From NCBI RefSeq assembly GCF_016811075.1, contig NZ_JAFBGL010000008.1, positions 1 through 64,000 of the forward strand: a DNA stretch of 64,000 bases. The letters run 5' to 3'. Every line of letters begins with the position of its first letter. Position 1 is the stretch's first letter. Of the stretch, positions 27,095 through 37,033 are shown piece after piece. This DNA is from Oceaniferula flava. Lineage in GTDB: Bacteria; Verrucomicrobiota; Verrucomicrobiia; Verrucomicrobiales; Akkermansiaceae. The notes beneath the pieces are model-generated. The model did no database searches. It was not told the origin of the DNA and saw only the letters and a program-made list of their open reading frames with translations. Both the position numbers and the translations under genes were made by a program.

Positions 27095-27724
27095 CTAACT
27101 CTTGCAGAGTTCCAGCACCTCACGGTGCACGGCCTCGATCTCTTGCGAGGCATCGATGACGTGGGCAAAGGGTTCGTCGGCCAAGCCCAAAAATAGATCT
27201 CTGCAGAACTGAAGGGCGTCGCGTTTTTCAAACTCATTGGCCTCGCCATCACGCACGCCGATGCGATCTAGCGCGGTATCCACGTCCAGATCGAGGATGA
27301 TCAAGATGTGAGGCAGCGGAGCAAAGGCCTCGTTCTTCTGGCGAATCTCCTGAGGATCGATGCCTCGGGCGCCTTGGTAGGCCATGCTGGAAAAGTAATA
27401 TCGATCGAGAATGACCATCCCTCCCTTGAACACCGTGGGCAGAATGAGTTCTTCCACGTGCTGCTCGCGGTCTTTTAGAAAATATTCCAGTTCCTGCTCG
27501 ATGGTTAGTCGGCCGGTGGTGGCACTTTCGCGAAGTTTTTTACCCCACGGGCCATCGGTGGGTTCGTGGCTTTGCACGACTTCGTGCCCTTGTTTCCTTA
27601 GAGCCTCTGCCAGCATCGTGGCTTGGGTCGATTTGCCAGTGCCATCGATGCCTTCGATGACGATGAGTTTCCCTGTTTCTTGCGGTGTCGGGTCGGTGGC
27701 GGCCGTATCTTGATCGGATGTCAT
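27095..27724 (-). CDS. tmk: Thymidylate kinase
   Basis: A 209-residue dTMP kinase from the ATG at 27724. The P-loop is IEGIDGTGKST. The DR(Y) motif is ILDRYYFSSMAYQG, and the substrate-binding region PTDGPWGKKLRE is present. It converts dTMP to dTDP for DNA synthesis. It lies downstream of the MoeB/rhodanese gene on the same strand. Confidence 0.95.
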   Translation of the reverse strand: MTSDQDTAATDPTPQETGKLIVIEGIDGTGKSTQATMLAEALRKQGHEVVQSHEPTDGPWGKKLRESATTGRLTIEQELEYFLKDREQHVEELILPTVFKGGMVILDRYYFSSMAYQGARGIDPQEIRQKNEAFAPLPHILIILDLDVDTALDRIGVRDGEANEFEKRDALQFCRDLFLGLADEPFAHVIDASQEIEAVHREVLELCKS

Positions 27725-27801
27725 ACTGGTCGTCGTAAGTGTGTTGCTGCCTCTCCAGATCATCCGCAGAGAACTGGCGAAAACGTGCGTGCTGGCTGGT
27801 G

Positions 27802-28926
27802 TTAGAGCTTTAGCCAGGCGTCCATACCTCCGGCGACGTTAGTGACATTGGTAAAGCCTTCGCCGCGGAGAAACTCACAAGCTCGATCGCTACGCATACC
27901 TGCTTTGCAGTGAATGATGATCTCGGCGTCCAGGCCAAGTTCCTTTAATGTTGGAATATGAGAAGGAACGGTGGCCAGGGGAATGAGCTTGGCTTCGGGG
28001 ATGTTCGCCACGTCATGTTCCCACGTTTCGCGGACATCGATCAGGGTGCCATCGAAGCCGTTTTCCAGGCGTTGTTTCAGTTCCTCGACGCTGATTTCGC
28101 CAGGTTGGTTGGTTTCTTGATTGGAATCGGGCATGCCACAAAAGTTTTGGTAGTTTACGAGTTGGGTGATGGTTGGGTGATCGCCGCAGAGGGCGCATTG
28201 GGGATCGCGTTTGAGCTTAAATTCGCGGAAGCGGGTATGCAAGGCATCGTAGTGAAGAAGTCGCCCAAGTGGTGGCTCGCCAACGTCTAGCAAGATTTTA
28301 ATCGCCTCCATGGCCTGCATGCTGCCGATGATTCCCGGGAGCACACCTAACACTCCGGCTTCAGCACAGCTGGGCACCGAACCTGGGTCGGGAGGCTGGG
28401 GGAGCATGCAGCGGTAACAGGGCCCGCCAAGATGCGGGGCGAAGACGCTAAGCTGACCTTCAAAGCGGAAAATCGATGCGTAAATGTTAGGCTTTTTCAG
28501 CAGCACAGAGACATCGTTGCTCAAGTAGCGGGTGGGGAAATTGTCGGTGCCATCAAGGATGATGTCGTAATCCTTGGCGATCTCCATGGCATTTTCCGCG
28601 GTGAAGTTCACCGGGTGCTGCTCCACTTGCACATGCGGGTTGATGTCGCTGAGGCGGGTGGTGGCACTCTCGAGCTTGCTCATGCCGAGCGTCGACTGGC
28701 CATGCAGGATCTGGCGCTGCAAATTCGACAGCTCTACCACATCGGCATCGACCAAGCCGATGCGCCCCACTCCGGCGGCCGCCAGGTAGAGCGCCGCCGG
28801 TGATCCCAGACCACCGGCACCAATGCATAACACCGAGCTGTCCTTTAGCTTCTGCTGCCCCTCGAGGCCAACTTGGGACAGGGTGAAATGCCGTGCGTAG
28901 CGTGCTTTTTCCTCCGTGCTGAGCAT
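27802..28926 (-). CDS. moeZ: MoeB/ThiF-type adenylyltransferase fused to rhodanese (MoeZ-like)
   Basis: A 374-residue E1-like enzyme. The adenylation domain has GAGGLGSPAALYLAAAGVG, catalytic Cys187 (SVPSCAEAG) and zinc pairs CYRC (170/173) and CALC (244/247). The C-terminal rhodanese domain carries Cys340 in HCKAGMRS. Such fusions activate the C-terminus of ubiquitin-like sulfur carriers (MoaD, ThiS, CysO) and transfer sulfur to them. No carrier protein gene is in the window, so the pathway served cannot be fixed. Confidence 0.9.
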   Translation of the reverse strand: MLSTEEKARYARHFTLSQVGLEGQQKLKDSSVLCIGAGGLGSPAALYLAAAGVGRIGLVDADVVELSNLQRQILHGQSTLGMSKLESATTRLSDINPHVQVEQHPVNFTAENAMEIAKDYDIILDGTDNFPTRYLSNDVSVLLKKPNIYASIFRFEGQLSVFAPHLGGPCYRCMLPQPPDPGSVPSCAEAGVLGVLPGIIGSMQAMEAIKILLDVGEPPLGRLLHYDALHTRFREFKLKRDPQCALCGDHPTITQLVNYQNFCGMPDSNQETNQPGEISVEELKQRLENGFDGTLIDVRETWEHDVANIPEAKLIPLATVPSHIPTLKELGLDAEIIIHCKAGMRSDRACEFLRGEGFTNVTNVAGGMDAWLKL

Positions 28927-28966
28927 GGCGGGAGCTTAGGCCTAATTCTTGCGGAAGGTAAACTGA

Positions 28967-31900
28967 TTAGTTGGTCGGAGTGTCAGCCTCCATGGTGTTC
29001 ACCGGCTTGGTAGGCGCAGCTGGAGCGCTCGATTGATGTGCCGGTGGCTTGCTGCGGCTACGGTATCTGGCTGCAGGGTATGGCTTAGCCTTTGCGGTAT
29101 CTTCCAGCAAGACACTGACGGCTTTTTCCAGCTGATGATCGATGCCGGCACTGAGTTCGCCGGGGCGGTTCCAGATTTCGTAATGCGGCTTGGCACCATT
29201 GAGTTCCATGTCTTCACCATCCACCGTGCTGAACCAGCCGCGGAAGGGCATGCGCATGGTGGATCCCATGATACTCACGGATCCGGTGGAAACCACTCCG
29301 CCAGCGGTGGCGACCCCCACTAATTTTCCTCGGCCCAAGTTGCGAATAGCGTGCGAGAAGATCTCGGCATTGGAATAGCTGTTCTGGTTACAGAGCACAA
29401 TGATCGGCTTGCTCCATGTAGCGTAAACGATGCGGTCCTGTGGGTAACCGACCCCACCACCACGAGGAATGGTATAGGCGTGGCGTGGCTGGCAAAGTGC
29501 GGTCAGCAAGTGATCGGTAGTGAACCCGCCACCGTTGTCGCGGACATCGATAACGATGCCTTTTTTCCCGGCGCCTTGTTCGTAGAGGTGGTGCTCGAAC
29601 TGCTCGAACTCGTCCCACATCATGCGGGCTACGTGGATGTAGCCCAGCTGCCCGCCGGAAAGTTTGTCTACAGCCGCCTCGGTTTCATCGATGCGGGCGT
29701 TCTTCGCGAGATCACGCGCTGCGGTGTAGCTGATCGGCTGAATCTTCACCTGGCGTTCCTTGCCTTGGGCATTTTCCACGGTCAGGTAGACTGGATCAGA
29801 GAGTCGGCGGTTCAATACACTGGTCAATGGGGTATCGGTGCTGACTTCCATATAATCCACCTTGGTGATCAGCTCGCCGGGGTTGATCTTGGAGATTTCG
29901 TGGCTCGCCGGGCTATTCGGGATGACCGATTCCACACGCCAGCCTTTGCCTTCGTGTTCGGCATCAAAGCGCACGCCGAGGTGCACGGTGACCTCTTTCC
30001 ATGGTGTGCGTGGTTTCCACGGAGTGGGCCAAGTCTTGGAGCGGAAACCCATGTGCGAGGCATTGAGCTCGCCTAACATCATGTTGGCTACCCGACTGAA
30101 AACCGTCGAGTTCGGCGCTTGGGCCGCCATGTCTTCGTATTTCTCAAGGATCTGATCCCAGTCGCGGTTATTCATGGCCGGGTCATAGAACCGATCGCGC
30201 ATTGTCTTCCATGCGGTGCGGAAGGTCATGCGCTTCCAGTTTTCCGGATCGCGGTAGGTGTAGATGGTGAATGGATACTTGGTGAGTTTGCCGTTGATGA
30301 GCACGGATGGCAGACCTTCTGAGAGCATGTAAAGTTTTCCCTTGGAGCCCATCCGGATAGGGGTGCCAGAGGCGTCGGCGAATTTGCTCGGCTTGGCATT
30401 GCTCTTTGCCTCGATGGCGTAGATGGATTTGCCTTTGCTCGACTGGAATAAGATCTTCTTCGAATCGTGACTCCAGATGACATGCGTGGGGATGATGCCC
30501 TTGACCTCCAGTCGGTTGACTCGCTGGGCGATATTGTGGAAATCGAAGCTCTCCTTCGCCTTTTCTTTTTCCTTTTTCTTGTCCTTAGTGAGTTTCTCGA
30601 GGGCTTTTTTTACCACCTTTTTCGCGGTGTTTTTGTAGGCGGGATCTTTCTGCATCAGCTTGCGAGCACGCTCACGGGCTTCGCCATCACTGTCTTTGGC
30701 CTCATCGGAGCGGTAGAGATCGACGTAAAACAGATCGTAGTTCTCCTTATGGTGTCGACCCACAAAGGCAAGTCTACGACCGTCGGGTGACCAAGACGGG
30801 AAGAAATCATTGTCCGGGTGGCGACTGATATTGACGGGAGCGCTGCTGCCATCGGCGGCAACGATGAAGATATCGGAGTTGAAATCATTATTCTTAACGG
30901 AGTAAGCCAGCCATTTTCCGTCAGGGGACCAGCGCACGGATGGTGGCTCCCAGGATTCCAAGATTCGGCGAGGCTCGGATCCGTCGGCCTCACTGATCCA
31001 GAGGTTACCCGGGTAGGTGGTGTAGACCATTTTCTTGCCTTTCGGTCCAGGTGTGACGCTGTTAGGTCGATCACTGGATTTCACCAGCACGCTGTGTTCA
31101 AACTTCTTGGCCTCCCACCAATACTTGCCAGGCTTACTCTTTTCCAAACGGCGGATCTCGGTGTCGATACCGTCGTCGTAGAGATACACTACCGATTTAC
31201 CGTCGTGGGAAAACCAGACGTCTTTCTCGTGACCGGCGGTTTCGGTGAGGCGGTTCGGTTTTTTCAGCACCGTGTCCATGGCCCAGAGGTCGCCACGCGC
31301 GGTGAAGACGGTTTCCAGTCCGCTCGGGGAAAAAGTCACGTCTTCGGTCTCGCGGATCACCAGTTCATGGGATTCGGCCGGGCCGAGGTCTTCGTTGTGC
31401 CAGAGCTTGAGCTGCTGAGGCTTGGCGGGGTTGTCTTCCGTGCTGTCATCCAGTGACAGGGTGTAGAAATCAAAGAGATGGCGGAAAACCATCGTGCTGC
31501 CATCGCGAGAAATGGCAGGCTGCATCACGCTGTCGTCTTCAAAGAAGGTCACTTGGCGACTGCTTTTCGTGGCGAGCTCATAATACCAGAGATTGAATCC
31601 GTTGGGGCTGCCCTGAGTGTAATAGAATCCGGTGCCTTGCTGATCGTAGACAGGGGTGCGACATCCATACTCGCTGGAAACAGGCTGTTCGAAGACATCT
31701 TCGCCCTGCGCGTTTTGGGTCCAGGTCCAGACTTGGCTGGCCTTGCTGCCGTAGTATCCTTTGCGGTAAAGCTGCTCACTGCCACGTGTAAAAACAATCG
31801 ATTTGCCATCGGCGGAGTAACGTCCGTTCTGCGCGTAGGCTTTAAACACCAGCTGTTCTGGAGATTTTCCATCGATCCCCACTTCGAAAAGTTGATAGGG

Positions 31901-32305
31901 GATGGCACCTACGGAATCACGGATGCCTTGCACCAGGACTTTTTTCCCATCGGGCGAGAGATCTTGTAACATCGAACCTTGCGAGTGGAAGGTCAACTGG
32001 GTGGCTGCGCCGCCACTGCTCGACATGCTGTAGCTCTGGAACGTGCCGTCGCGGTAGCTGCCAAAACAGATCGACTCGCCATCGACAGTGAACCGAGGGC
32101 TTAAGTCGCGCGCCGGATGACTGGTGAGTCGGTGCGCCTGACCTCCATTGGCAGAGGCAATCCAAATATCATCGCGCCATGAAAATACGATCTTGGAACC
32201 GTCTGGGGATACGTCCGGATAGGCAGCCATCCGGATGGGTTCGGCCGCGTGCACGTTGAGGGCGATCAGGGCTGAGGTGAGAAAAAGCGGGAATCGTAGT
32301 GTCAT
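28967..32305 (-). CDS. Tricorn-type S41 protease with beta-propellers and PDZ
   Basis: A 1,112-residue exported protein from the ATG at 32305 (signal MTLRFPLFLTSALIALNVHA). The N-terminal half has TolB/DPP-like propeller repeats (AYPDVSPDGSKIVFSW, SPRFTVDGESICFGS, SPSGLETVFTARGDLW). A Lys/Glu-rich helical insert follows near residue 600. The C-terminal half has a C1-like domain, a PDZ region (VIPNSPASHEISKINPGE) and an S41 protease domain with VIDVRDNGGGFTTDHL and NQNSYSNAEIFSHA carrying the nucleophile Ser. It should degrade peptides in the periplasm. Confidence 0.88.
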   Translation of the reverse strand: MTLRFPLFLTSALIALNVHAAEPIRMAAYPDVSPDGSKIVFSWRDDIWIASANGGQAHRLTSHPARDLSPRFTVDGESICFGSYRDGTFQSYSMSSSGGAATQLTFHSQGSMLQDLSPDGKKVLVQGIRDSVGAIPYQLFEVGIDGKSPEQLVFKAYAQNGRYSADGKSIVFTRGSEQLYRKGYYGSKASQVWTWTQNAQGEDVFEQPVSSEYGCRTPVYDQQGTGFYYTQGSPNGFNLWYYELATKSSRQVTFFEDDSVMQPAISRDGSTMVFRHLFDFYTLSLDDSTEDNPAKPQQLKLWHNEDLGPAESHELVIRETEDVTFSPSGLETVFTARGDLWAMDTVLKKPNRLTETAGHEKDVWFSHDGKSVVYLYDDGIDTEIRRLEKSKPGKYWWEAKKFEHSVLVKSSDRPNSVTPGPKGKKMVYTTYPGNLWISEADGSEPRRILESWEPPSVRWSPDGKWLAYSVKNNDFNSDIFIVAADGSSAPVNISRHPDNDFFPSWSPDGRRLAFVGRHHKENYDLFYVDLYRSDEAKDSDGEARERARKLMQKDPAYKNTAKKVVKKALEKLTKDKKKEKEKAKESFDFHNIAQRVNRLEVKGIIPTHVIWSHDSKKILFQSSKGKSIYAIEAKSNAKPSKFADASGTPIRMGSKGKLYMLSEGLPSVLINGKLTKYPFTIYTYRDPENWKRMTFRTAWKTMRDRFYDPAMNNRDWDQILEKYEDMAAQAPNSTVFSRVANMMLGELNASHMGFRSKTWPTPWKPRTPWKEVTVHLGVRFDAEHEGKGWRVESVIPNSPASHEISKINPGELITKVDYMEVSTDTPLTSVLNRRLSDPVYLTVENAQGKERQVKIQPISYTAARDLAKNARIDETEAAVDKLSGGQLGYIHVARMMWDEFEQFEHHLYEQGAGKKGIVIDVRDNGGGFTTDHLLTALCQPRHAYTIPRGGGVGYPQDRIVYATWSKPIIVLCNQNSYSNAEIFSHAIRNLGRGKLVGVATAGGVVSTGSVSIMGSTMRMPFRGWFSTVDGEDMELNGAKPHYEIWNRPGELSAGIDHQLEKAVSVLLEDTAKAKPYPAARYRSRSKPPAHQSSAPAAPTKPVNTMEADTPTN

Positions 32306-32472
32306 GACAGGAAATAAGTAGTGGAAACAGCGGAGCAAGGTGTGGGTCTTGTCTCGCCAAGACGAGAATTATCCCACGAGTTCGAAAATGAACTCGGTCG
32401 ACCAATAAAGCTGCTATCGACGGACCAGCAGATACTGGGCCGAGGTCCTCCAAATACGCACGGAGGAGTGAA

Positions 32473-34671
32473 CTACTTTCCGAGTTTCTGCTCGTGAGTT
32501 GGATTCGGTGGCAGGCCGTGCTCGAGCGCCTTCCCATAGAACTCGGAAGCCTTTTCTTTTTCGTTCTGCTGCAAATAGAGCACCGAAAGGTTGAAGTAGG
32601 CTTCGAACAGGGTGGGATCGAGTTTGATCGCGGCGAGGAAATGTTCTTCCGCCTGGTTAAAACGCTTGCTGCCACCGGCGACGTTGCCGAGGTAGAGGTG
32701 CGCCTTGGCATTGCCTGGTTTTAGATCGAGGGCACGCTCGAAGGCATTTCTGGCGCCATCGAAATCTTCGCTGTGGTAAAGCGAGAGCCCTAGCATCTGG
32801 TGTGCGTAGCTGCTGTTCTCACGCATGGTGATGGCCTCATTGAAGAAGTCGCTCGCCTTATCGTAGTTCTCGGTTTTTAGCTCCACCACACCACGGTTAC
32901 AGAGGGTAGGGAAGTGGCCGGGGAAACGCTCGTCCATGTCCTGCAGGATCTGGCGCGCCGCTTCGTAGCGTTGTTTCTCAAAGGCACGCTTCATCAGCGG
33001 CGTGTAGGTGGCAATTTCCTGCTCCAGAGCATTGCCAAATGCCTGGGCGTGGGTGCGGGAGACACGCTCAGGGCCCATGAACTCACTGTCGGGCCGACGA
33101 ACCGTCATCAGAACCTTCTCCTGATCGGTGAGTTCCACCTTGGCGTTGCGGATGTCACGAATCACCTCCGGCATGCCGGGGATGTTCACCTTGGATTTCT
33201 GGTAGGTGTCCCAGAGGATCTTCTCGGCCGTGCGACGACGCTCTTGCGAGGCGATCAGGCGCTTCACCGTGGCCTTCAAGATTTCAATCTCCTCGGCCTT
33301 CGCGGAATTGTTTCTGCTCCCCGGGTTCTTGCCACGAGAGGCTAACAGGTCGGCCTCAGCATCGCGCAGTTGACGTTCGAGCGTCTTGATTCGGCGACTG
33401 TGGTCCGACTGCTCATGCTGGTATTTCATGATCCGGGTCTTGGCAATGGCGAGGTCGCGCTTGGCCTCCACCAGCTCGTCTTTGGTCGCGTTGTTCTCTT
33501 TCTTGAGATACTCCAGTCGATCCATCGATTCCTTCAGCTCCTTACCCAGGCGCATGTTTTCCGCGATCAGCTTCTGCACTCCCTCGGAGTCGTTTTGCTT
33601 GAGGATGTTTGCCAGGGTGTCGCGCTCGGTGCGCAGTTCGTTGCGCTCGCGTGTCAGTTCGTCGATGGTCGCCTGCGATTGTGTCAGGCTGCGCTCCATC
33701 CGGGCAATGGTGGCATTGGCTGCCCCCAGCTCGCGGCGGGTGTTGTTGAGCATTTCCGTCACAGTGGTCAGCTCTTTGCGAAGCTCCCGCACCACGCGGT
33801 TATCGATCTTCTTCTGAGCTTCCATGTTTTTCTGGATCTCTTCGGCTCGGCTTTGGGCGAGCAGGGCGTCTTCTTTATACTTCTCCGCCATCTTTTGGGT
33901 CGCCTTGAGTTTCTTCTGCGACTCCTTGAGGGCGCGTGCGGTGATGTTGATCTCCGCCTTGATCGTGCGGTTCTGATGTGCCAGTTGATCCATGTCCTTC
34001 TGCAGCGGGGCGCGGGCGAGGATGTTGCGTAGCGTCGTCAATTCGCGATCGCGGCGGGCGATTTGATCGATCAGCCGCTGCTCCTCGGCCTTGCCTCCGC
34101 CGGACCCAGTGCTGCGTGCCCGGCTGAGTGTGTCACGAAGACGTTTGTTATCGACTTCCAAGATTTTCAAACGGCGCTGAATTTCCTGATCGCCTGAGTT
34201 CCTCGCAATGGATGGTTGAATCGCGTGTCCGCTTGCCAATGGTTGTGCCTGTCCTCCTTGGGGAACTTGCGGGCCACCTTCGACCAGGTCCTTGGTCTTT
34301 GCTTGCTTGCCTGCCAGCTCGGCTGCAGCTTTGGGTTCGATCTCCTTGATTGATTCACGGGTGGTTTTGACCCGTTCCTCAACCAGGTGAGGTTTCCACT
34401 TGCTGTGATAGCGCGAGAGGATGTCGTAGTATTTGGCCGCCTGACGGTATTTGCGCCAGGCATCGCTGTGTTTATTCTCCGTTTCCAGCTTCTCAGCGTC
34501 TCGAATGGTCAGCCAGGCTTGGAAAAAAACATCCGCAGGAGCCAGGGCACGTGGGTCCTGTTGGGCAGAAAGTTGTTGGGGGAGCGTGAGCAAAACCCCG
34601 CAAAGAATGAAGATGGGCATAACAAACCGAAGAGGTCTGAAATCCCGGATCGGTAGGTGCGAACCATTCAT
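32473..34671 (-). CDS. Exported coiled-coil/TPR protein
   Basis: A 732-residue protein with a signal sequence (hydrophobic stretch PIFILCGVLLTLPQQLSA; an internal ATG at 34620 is an alternative start). Residues about 150-450 are a long heptad-rich coiled coil. The last 180 residues hold TPR units such as ARNAFERALDLKPGNAKAHLYLGNV and AEEHFLAAIKLDPTLFEAYFNL. It is probably a periplasmic scaffold. A specific role is not recognised. It lies upstream of the tricorn protease on the same strand, 167 bp away. Confidence 0.75.
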   Translation of the reverse strand: MNGSHLPIRDFRPLRFVMPIFILCGVLLTLPQQLSAQQDPRALAPADVFFQAWLTIRDAEKLETENKHSDAWRKYRQAAKYYDILSRYHSKWKPHLVEERVKTTRESIKEIEPKAAAELAGKQAKTKDLVEGGPQVPQGGQAQPLASGHAIQPSIARNSGDQEIQRRLKILEVDNKRLRDTLSRARSTGSGGGKAEEQRLIDQIARRDRELTTLRNILARAPLQKDMDQLAHQNRTIKAEINITARALKESQKKLKATQKMAEKYKEDALLAQSRAEEIQKNMEAQKKIDNRVVRELRKELTTVTEMLNNTRRELGAANATIARMERSLTQSQATIDELTRERNELRTERDTLANILKQNDSEGVQKLIAENMRLGKELKESMDRLEYLKKENNATKDELVEAKRDLAIAKTRIMKYQHEQSDHSRRIKTLERQLRDAEADLLASRGKNPGSRNNSAKAEEIEILKATVKRLIASQERRRTAEKILWDTYQKSKVNIPGMPEVIRDIRNAKVELTDQEKVLMTVRRPDSEFMGPERVSRTHAQAFGNALEQEIATYTPLMKRAFEKQRYEAARQILQDMDERFPGHFPTLCNRGVVELKTENYDKASDFFNEAITMRENSSYAHQMLGLSLYHSEDFDGARNAFERALDLKPGNAKAHLYLGNVAGGSKRFNQAEEHFLAAIKLDPTLFEAYFNLSVLYLQQNEKEKASEFYGKALEHGLPPNPTHEQKLGK

Positions 34672-34815
34672 AAGTCACAAAAAGTATCGAAATTCGTGTC
34701 ATCATGCAAACGCAAAAACGGCCCGAATGACGCGATAAAACCCGCTCCACGATGGCCGTCTTTTCTCTGCAAATTTCTTGCCAAGTTTCGGGGCAGAGTC
34801 TAGGCAGGTGGCGCA

Positions 34816-35226
34816 ATGAAAGTAATTATGATTTATGGCAGCGCCAATGATGTTCCCTTCATGGAGCCTGCTCGCGAATACCTGAAAGATGCCAATGTCA
34901 CTTACGAAGAGACTGTCCTCTCGGCACACCGCAACTTGAGTGAACTCATCGAATACCTCGGCAAGCTCGAGGAAAAAGGTGAAAAAGCCGTGATCCTCGC
35001 GATTGCCGGCCTCGCAGCAGCCCTTCCAGGCGTGGTTGTCATGAAGACATCCCTGCCAGTCATCGGCGTGCCAGTTCCCGGCGGTCCATTGAATGGCGTG
35101 GACGCCCTGCTTTCTATCAGCCAGCTTCCCGGTGGTGTGCCTGCTACCACGGTAGGACTGCACAAAAAAGCACCTGCCAATGCCGCCATGGCCGCTCACC
35201 GTATCCTTCAGCTTGCTGGAGCCTAA
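34816..35226 (+). CDS. purE: PurE-like carboxyaminoimidazole ribonucleotide mutase, divergent
   Basis: A 136-residue protein of the PurE fold. SAHRN keeps the His thought to be catalytic, and LLSISQLPGGVPATTV matches the family. Two conserved places differ from the textbook enzyme: GSANDVPFM replaces GSxSDW.TM, and IAGLAAALPG replaces GAGGAAHLPG, so a conserved active-site His is Ala. It may be a functional variant or a paralogue with another role. An AGGTGG sits 7 nt before the ATG. It heads a run with pyrR, pyrB and pyrC. Confidence 0.75.
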   Translation: MKVIMIYGSANDVPFMEPAREYLKDANVTYEETVLSAHRNLSELIEYLGKLEEKGEKAVILAIAGLAAALPGVVVMKTSLPVIGVPVPGGPLNGVDALLSISQLPGGVPATTVGLHKKAPANAAMAAHRILQLAGA

Positions 35227-35231
35227 TTTAA

Positions 35232-35756
35232 ATGCGTCGAGCACTCTCAGAATCTGACATCGCCGCCGCGGTTCAGCAGCTGTCCGATGGGATCTTGCAA
35301 AAGAATCCCGACTCGGACTTCGTGCTGGTCGGGCTGCGTAGCCGTGGTGACGAAGTGGCTGAGCGAATCCTTGCCCAGCTCACCGCCCAAGGTCTCAATG
35401 TGGAGATGGGAGTGCTCGATATTTCTCTCTACCGGGACGATCTCGCCCACCTGAGTTCCAACCCAAAACTTCAGGGAAGCGACATTCCGTTCACCGTGGA
35501 CGGAGCGAAAATCATCCTGGTCGATGATGTGCTGTTCACCGGTCGCACCGTCAGATCCGCCATCGATGCGCTGATGGATTACGGTCGACCCTCCAAGATC
35601 GAACTCGCGGTCCTGATCGATCGCGGACATCGCGAGCTACCATTCGCCCCTGACTACGTGGGCATCACCCTCGATACCCAGCGGATGGACTACGTGGATG
35701 TGAAACTCAAAGGAAGTGATGGTCTCGACTCCGTGGAGGTGACCGAAAACCAAGAT
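35232..35756 (+). CDS. pyrR: PyrR bifunctional regulator/uracil phosphoribosyltransferase
   Basis: A phosphoribosyltransferase of about 175 residues with the PRPP loop ILVDDVLFTGRTVRSA. PyrR characters are LVGLRSRGDEVAERI and LSLYRDDL-like DISLYRDDLAH. In other bacteria PyrR binds pyr mRNA and attenuates it in response to UMP. No PyrR-type RNA element was found here. Its stop (TGA) overlaps the next ATG as TGATG, so translation is coupled. Confidence 0.92.
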
Positions 35757-35758
35757 TG

Positions 35759-36133
35759 ATGGTCAAGATTCCGGACAAAAAGCACGGCGACCGGGAACTG
35801 AACGACCTCCGGAAACGTAATGCATTTGCCGTCCGGCCACCCGTGCAAGCGGTTGTCAATCTAGCGCTTCATCCCATTCTGCTGGCCGCCGTCTACCTGC
35901 TCACGCTGACTTCCGCAGGTCTAGCCATTGCCGCTCTTTACATCCCCGCATTGAGCTGCGCGGGGCTCAGCTTGTTAAGCTCACTCGTTATTTTCTGGAA
36001 AAAACCACGATCCAGACACCATGCGGCGTTCATCGCCATTATATCATTACTTGTGCTGGTGTTCGGTTCCGTGTATTACCTCGCTCAGTTTGAGCCGACC
36101 TCCAATGACCCGCAAGGACCTATTAGATATTGA
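35759..36133 (+). CDS. Small membrane protein inside the pyr operon
   Basis: A protein of about 124 residues with a basic N-terminus (VKIPDKKHGDRELNDLRKR) and three hydrophobic stretches. The start ATG overlaps the pyrR stop, and the last 29 nt overlap the start of pyrB. No known family was recognised. The tight packing between pyrR and pyrB supports real translation and a possible link to pyrimidine metabolism or transport. Confidence 0.65.
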   Translation: MVKIPDKKHGDRELNDLRKRNAFAVRPPVQAVVNLALHPILLAAVYLLTLTSAGLAIAALYIPALSCAGLSLLSSLVIFWKKPRSRHHAAFIAIISLLVLVFGSVYYLAQFEPTSNDPQGPIRY

Positions 36134-37031
36134 ATCCCTCAGCCGTGAGGAAATTGAGCTATTGCTTGACCAGGCTGGACCGTTTAAAGATTTATTCACC
36201 CGCTCGGTGAAGAAGGTGCCGGCATTGAAAGGTAAGTCGGTGCTGACCTTGTTCTACGAACCAAGCACACGCACCTTGTCGTCGTTCGAAGTGGCCGCCA
36301 AGCGACTCTCCGCCGATGTCACCAACTTCGATGTGCCTCACTCGTCCGTGGTGAAGGGAGAGACCATCAAGGACACCATCGACACCCTGCAGGCGATGCG
36401 CACCGACTACATCATCGTGCGCAACAAGATGCCCGGTCTGCCGCAAATGATTGCCCGCGAGACCAAGGCCTGCGTGGTCAATGCCGGTGACGGCGCCCAT
36501 GCGCACCCGACTCAGGCGCTGTTGGATGGCTTCACTTTTCGCGAGGTATTCCCTGAACTCACTGGTAAAAAGATTCTCATCGTCGGCGACATCCTGCACA
36601 GCCGGGTCGCACGTTCGACCTCCACCTTGATGCGCAAGCTCGGTGTGGAAGTGGCATGGTTGGGGCCTGGCTCCTTGGTGCCGAAACACGGACCGAAGGA
36701 AATCGAGCGCTTCACCAACTACGAGGAAGCCATGCGCTGGGCGCCCGACTGCATTTATCTTCTGCGTGTCCAGATGGAACGTCAGTCGGTGCAGTATTTC
36801 CCCAGCCTGCGTGAATACACGAAACTTTACGGCGTGACTCCCGAGCGCTTCAAACGCATCGCCGATCAAGGGACCTACATCATGCACCCTGGTCCGGTTA
36901 ACCGTGGCGTCGAACTCTGCGACGCGGTGATGGACTACGATCGCAGCTTAATCAATCAACAGGTGGAAAATGGAATCGCCGCACGGATGGCCGTGCTTTA
37001 CTGGCTGAAACCTGACACCCCAACATCATAA
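36105..37031 (+). CDS. pyrB: Aspartate carbamoyltransferase catalytic subunit
   Basis: A 308-residue enzyme from the ATG at 36105 (MTRKDLLDIESLSREEIELL). Carbamoyl-phosphate-binding FYEPSTRTLSSFE, the GDGAHAHPTQALLDG loop and the aspartate-site HPGPVNRGVEL are present. It makes carbamoyl aspartate, step two of pyrimidine synthesis. The longer frame starting at 36021 overlaps the membrane protein further and is rejected. pyrC follows 2 bp later. Confidence 0.95.
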   Translation: MTRKDLLDIESLSREEIELLLDQAGPFKDLFTRSVKKVPALKGKSVLTLFYEPSTRTLSSFEVAAKRLSADVTNFDVPHSSVVKGETIKDTIDTLQAMRTDYIIVRNKMPGLPQMIARETKACVVNAGDGAHAHPTQALLDGFTFREVFPELTGKKILIVGDILHSRVARSTSTLMRKLGVEVAWLGPGSLVPKHGPKEIERFTNYEEAMRWAPDCIYLLRVQMERQSVQYFPSLREYTKLYGVTPERFKRIADQGTYIMHPGPVNRGVELCDAVMDYDRSLINQQVENGIAARMAVLYWLKPDTPTS

Positions 37032-37033
37032 TC

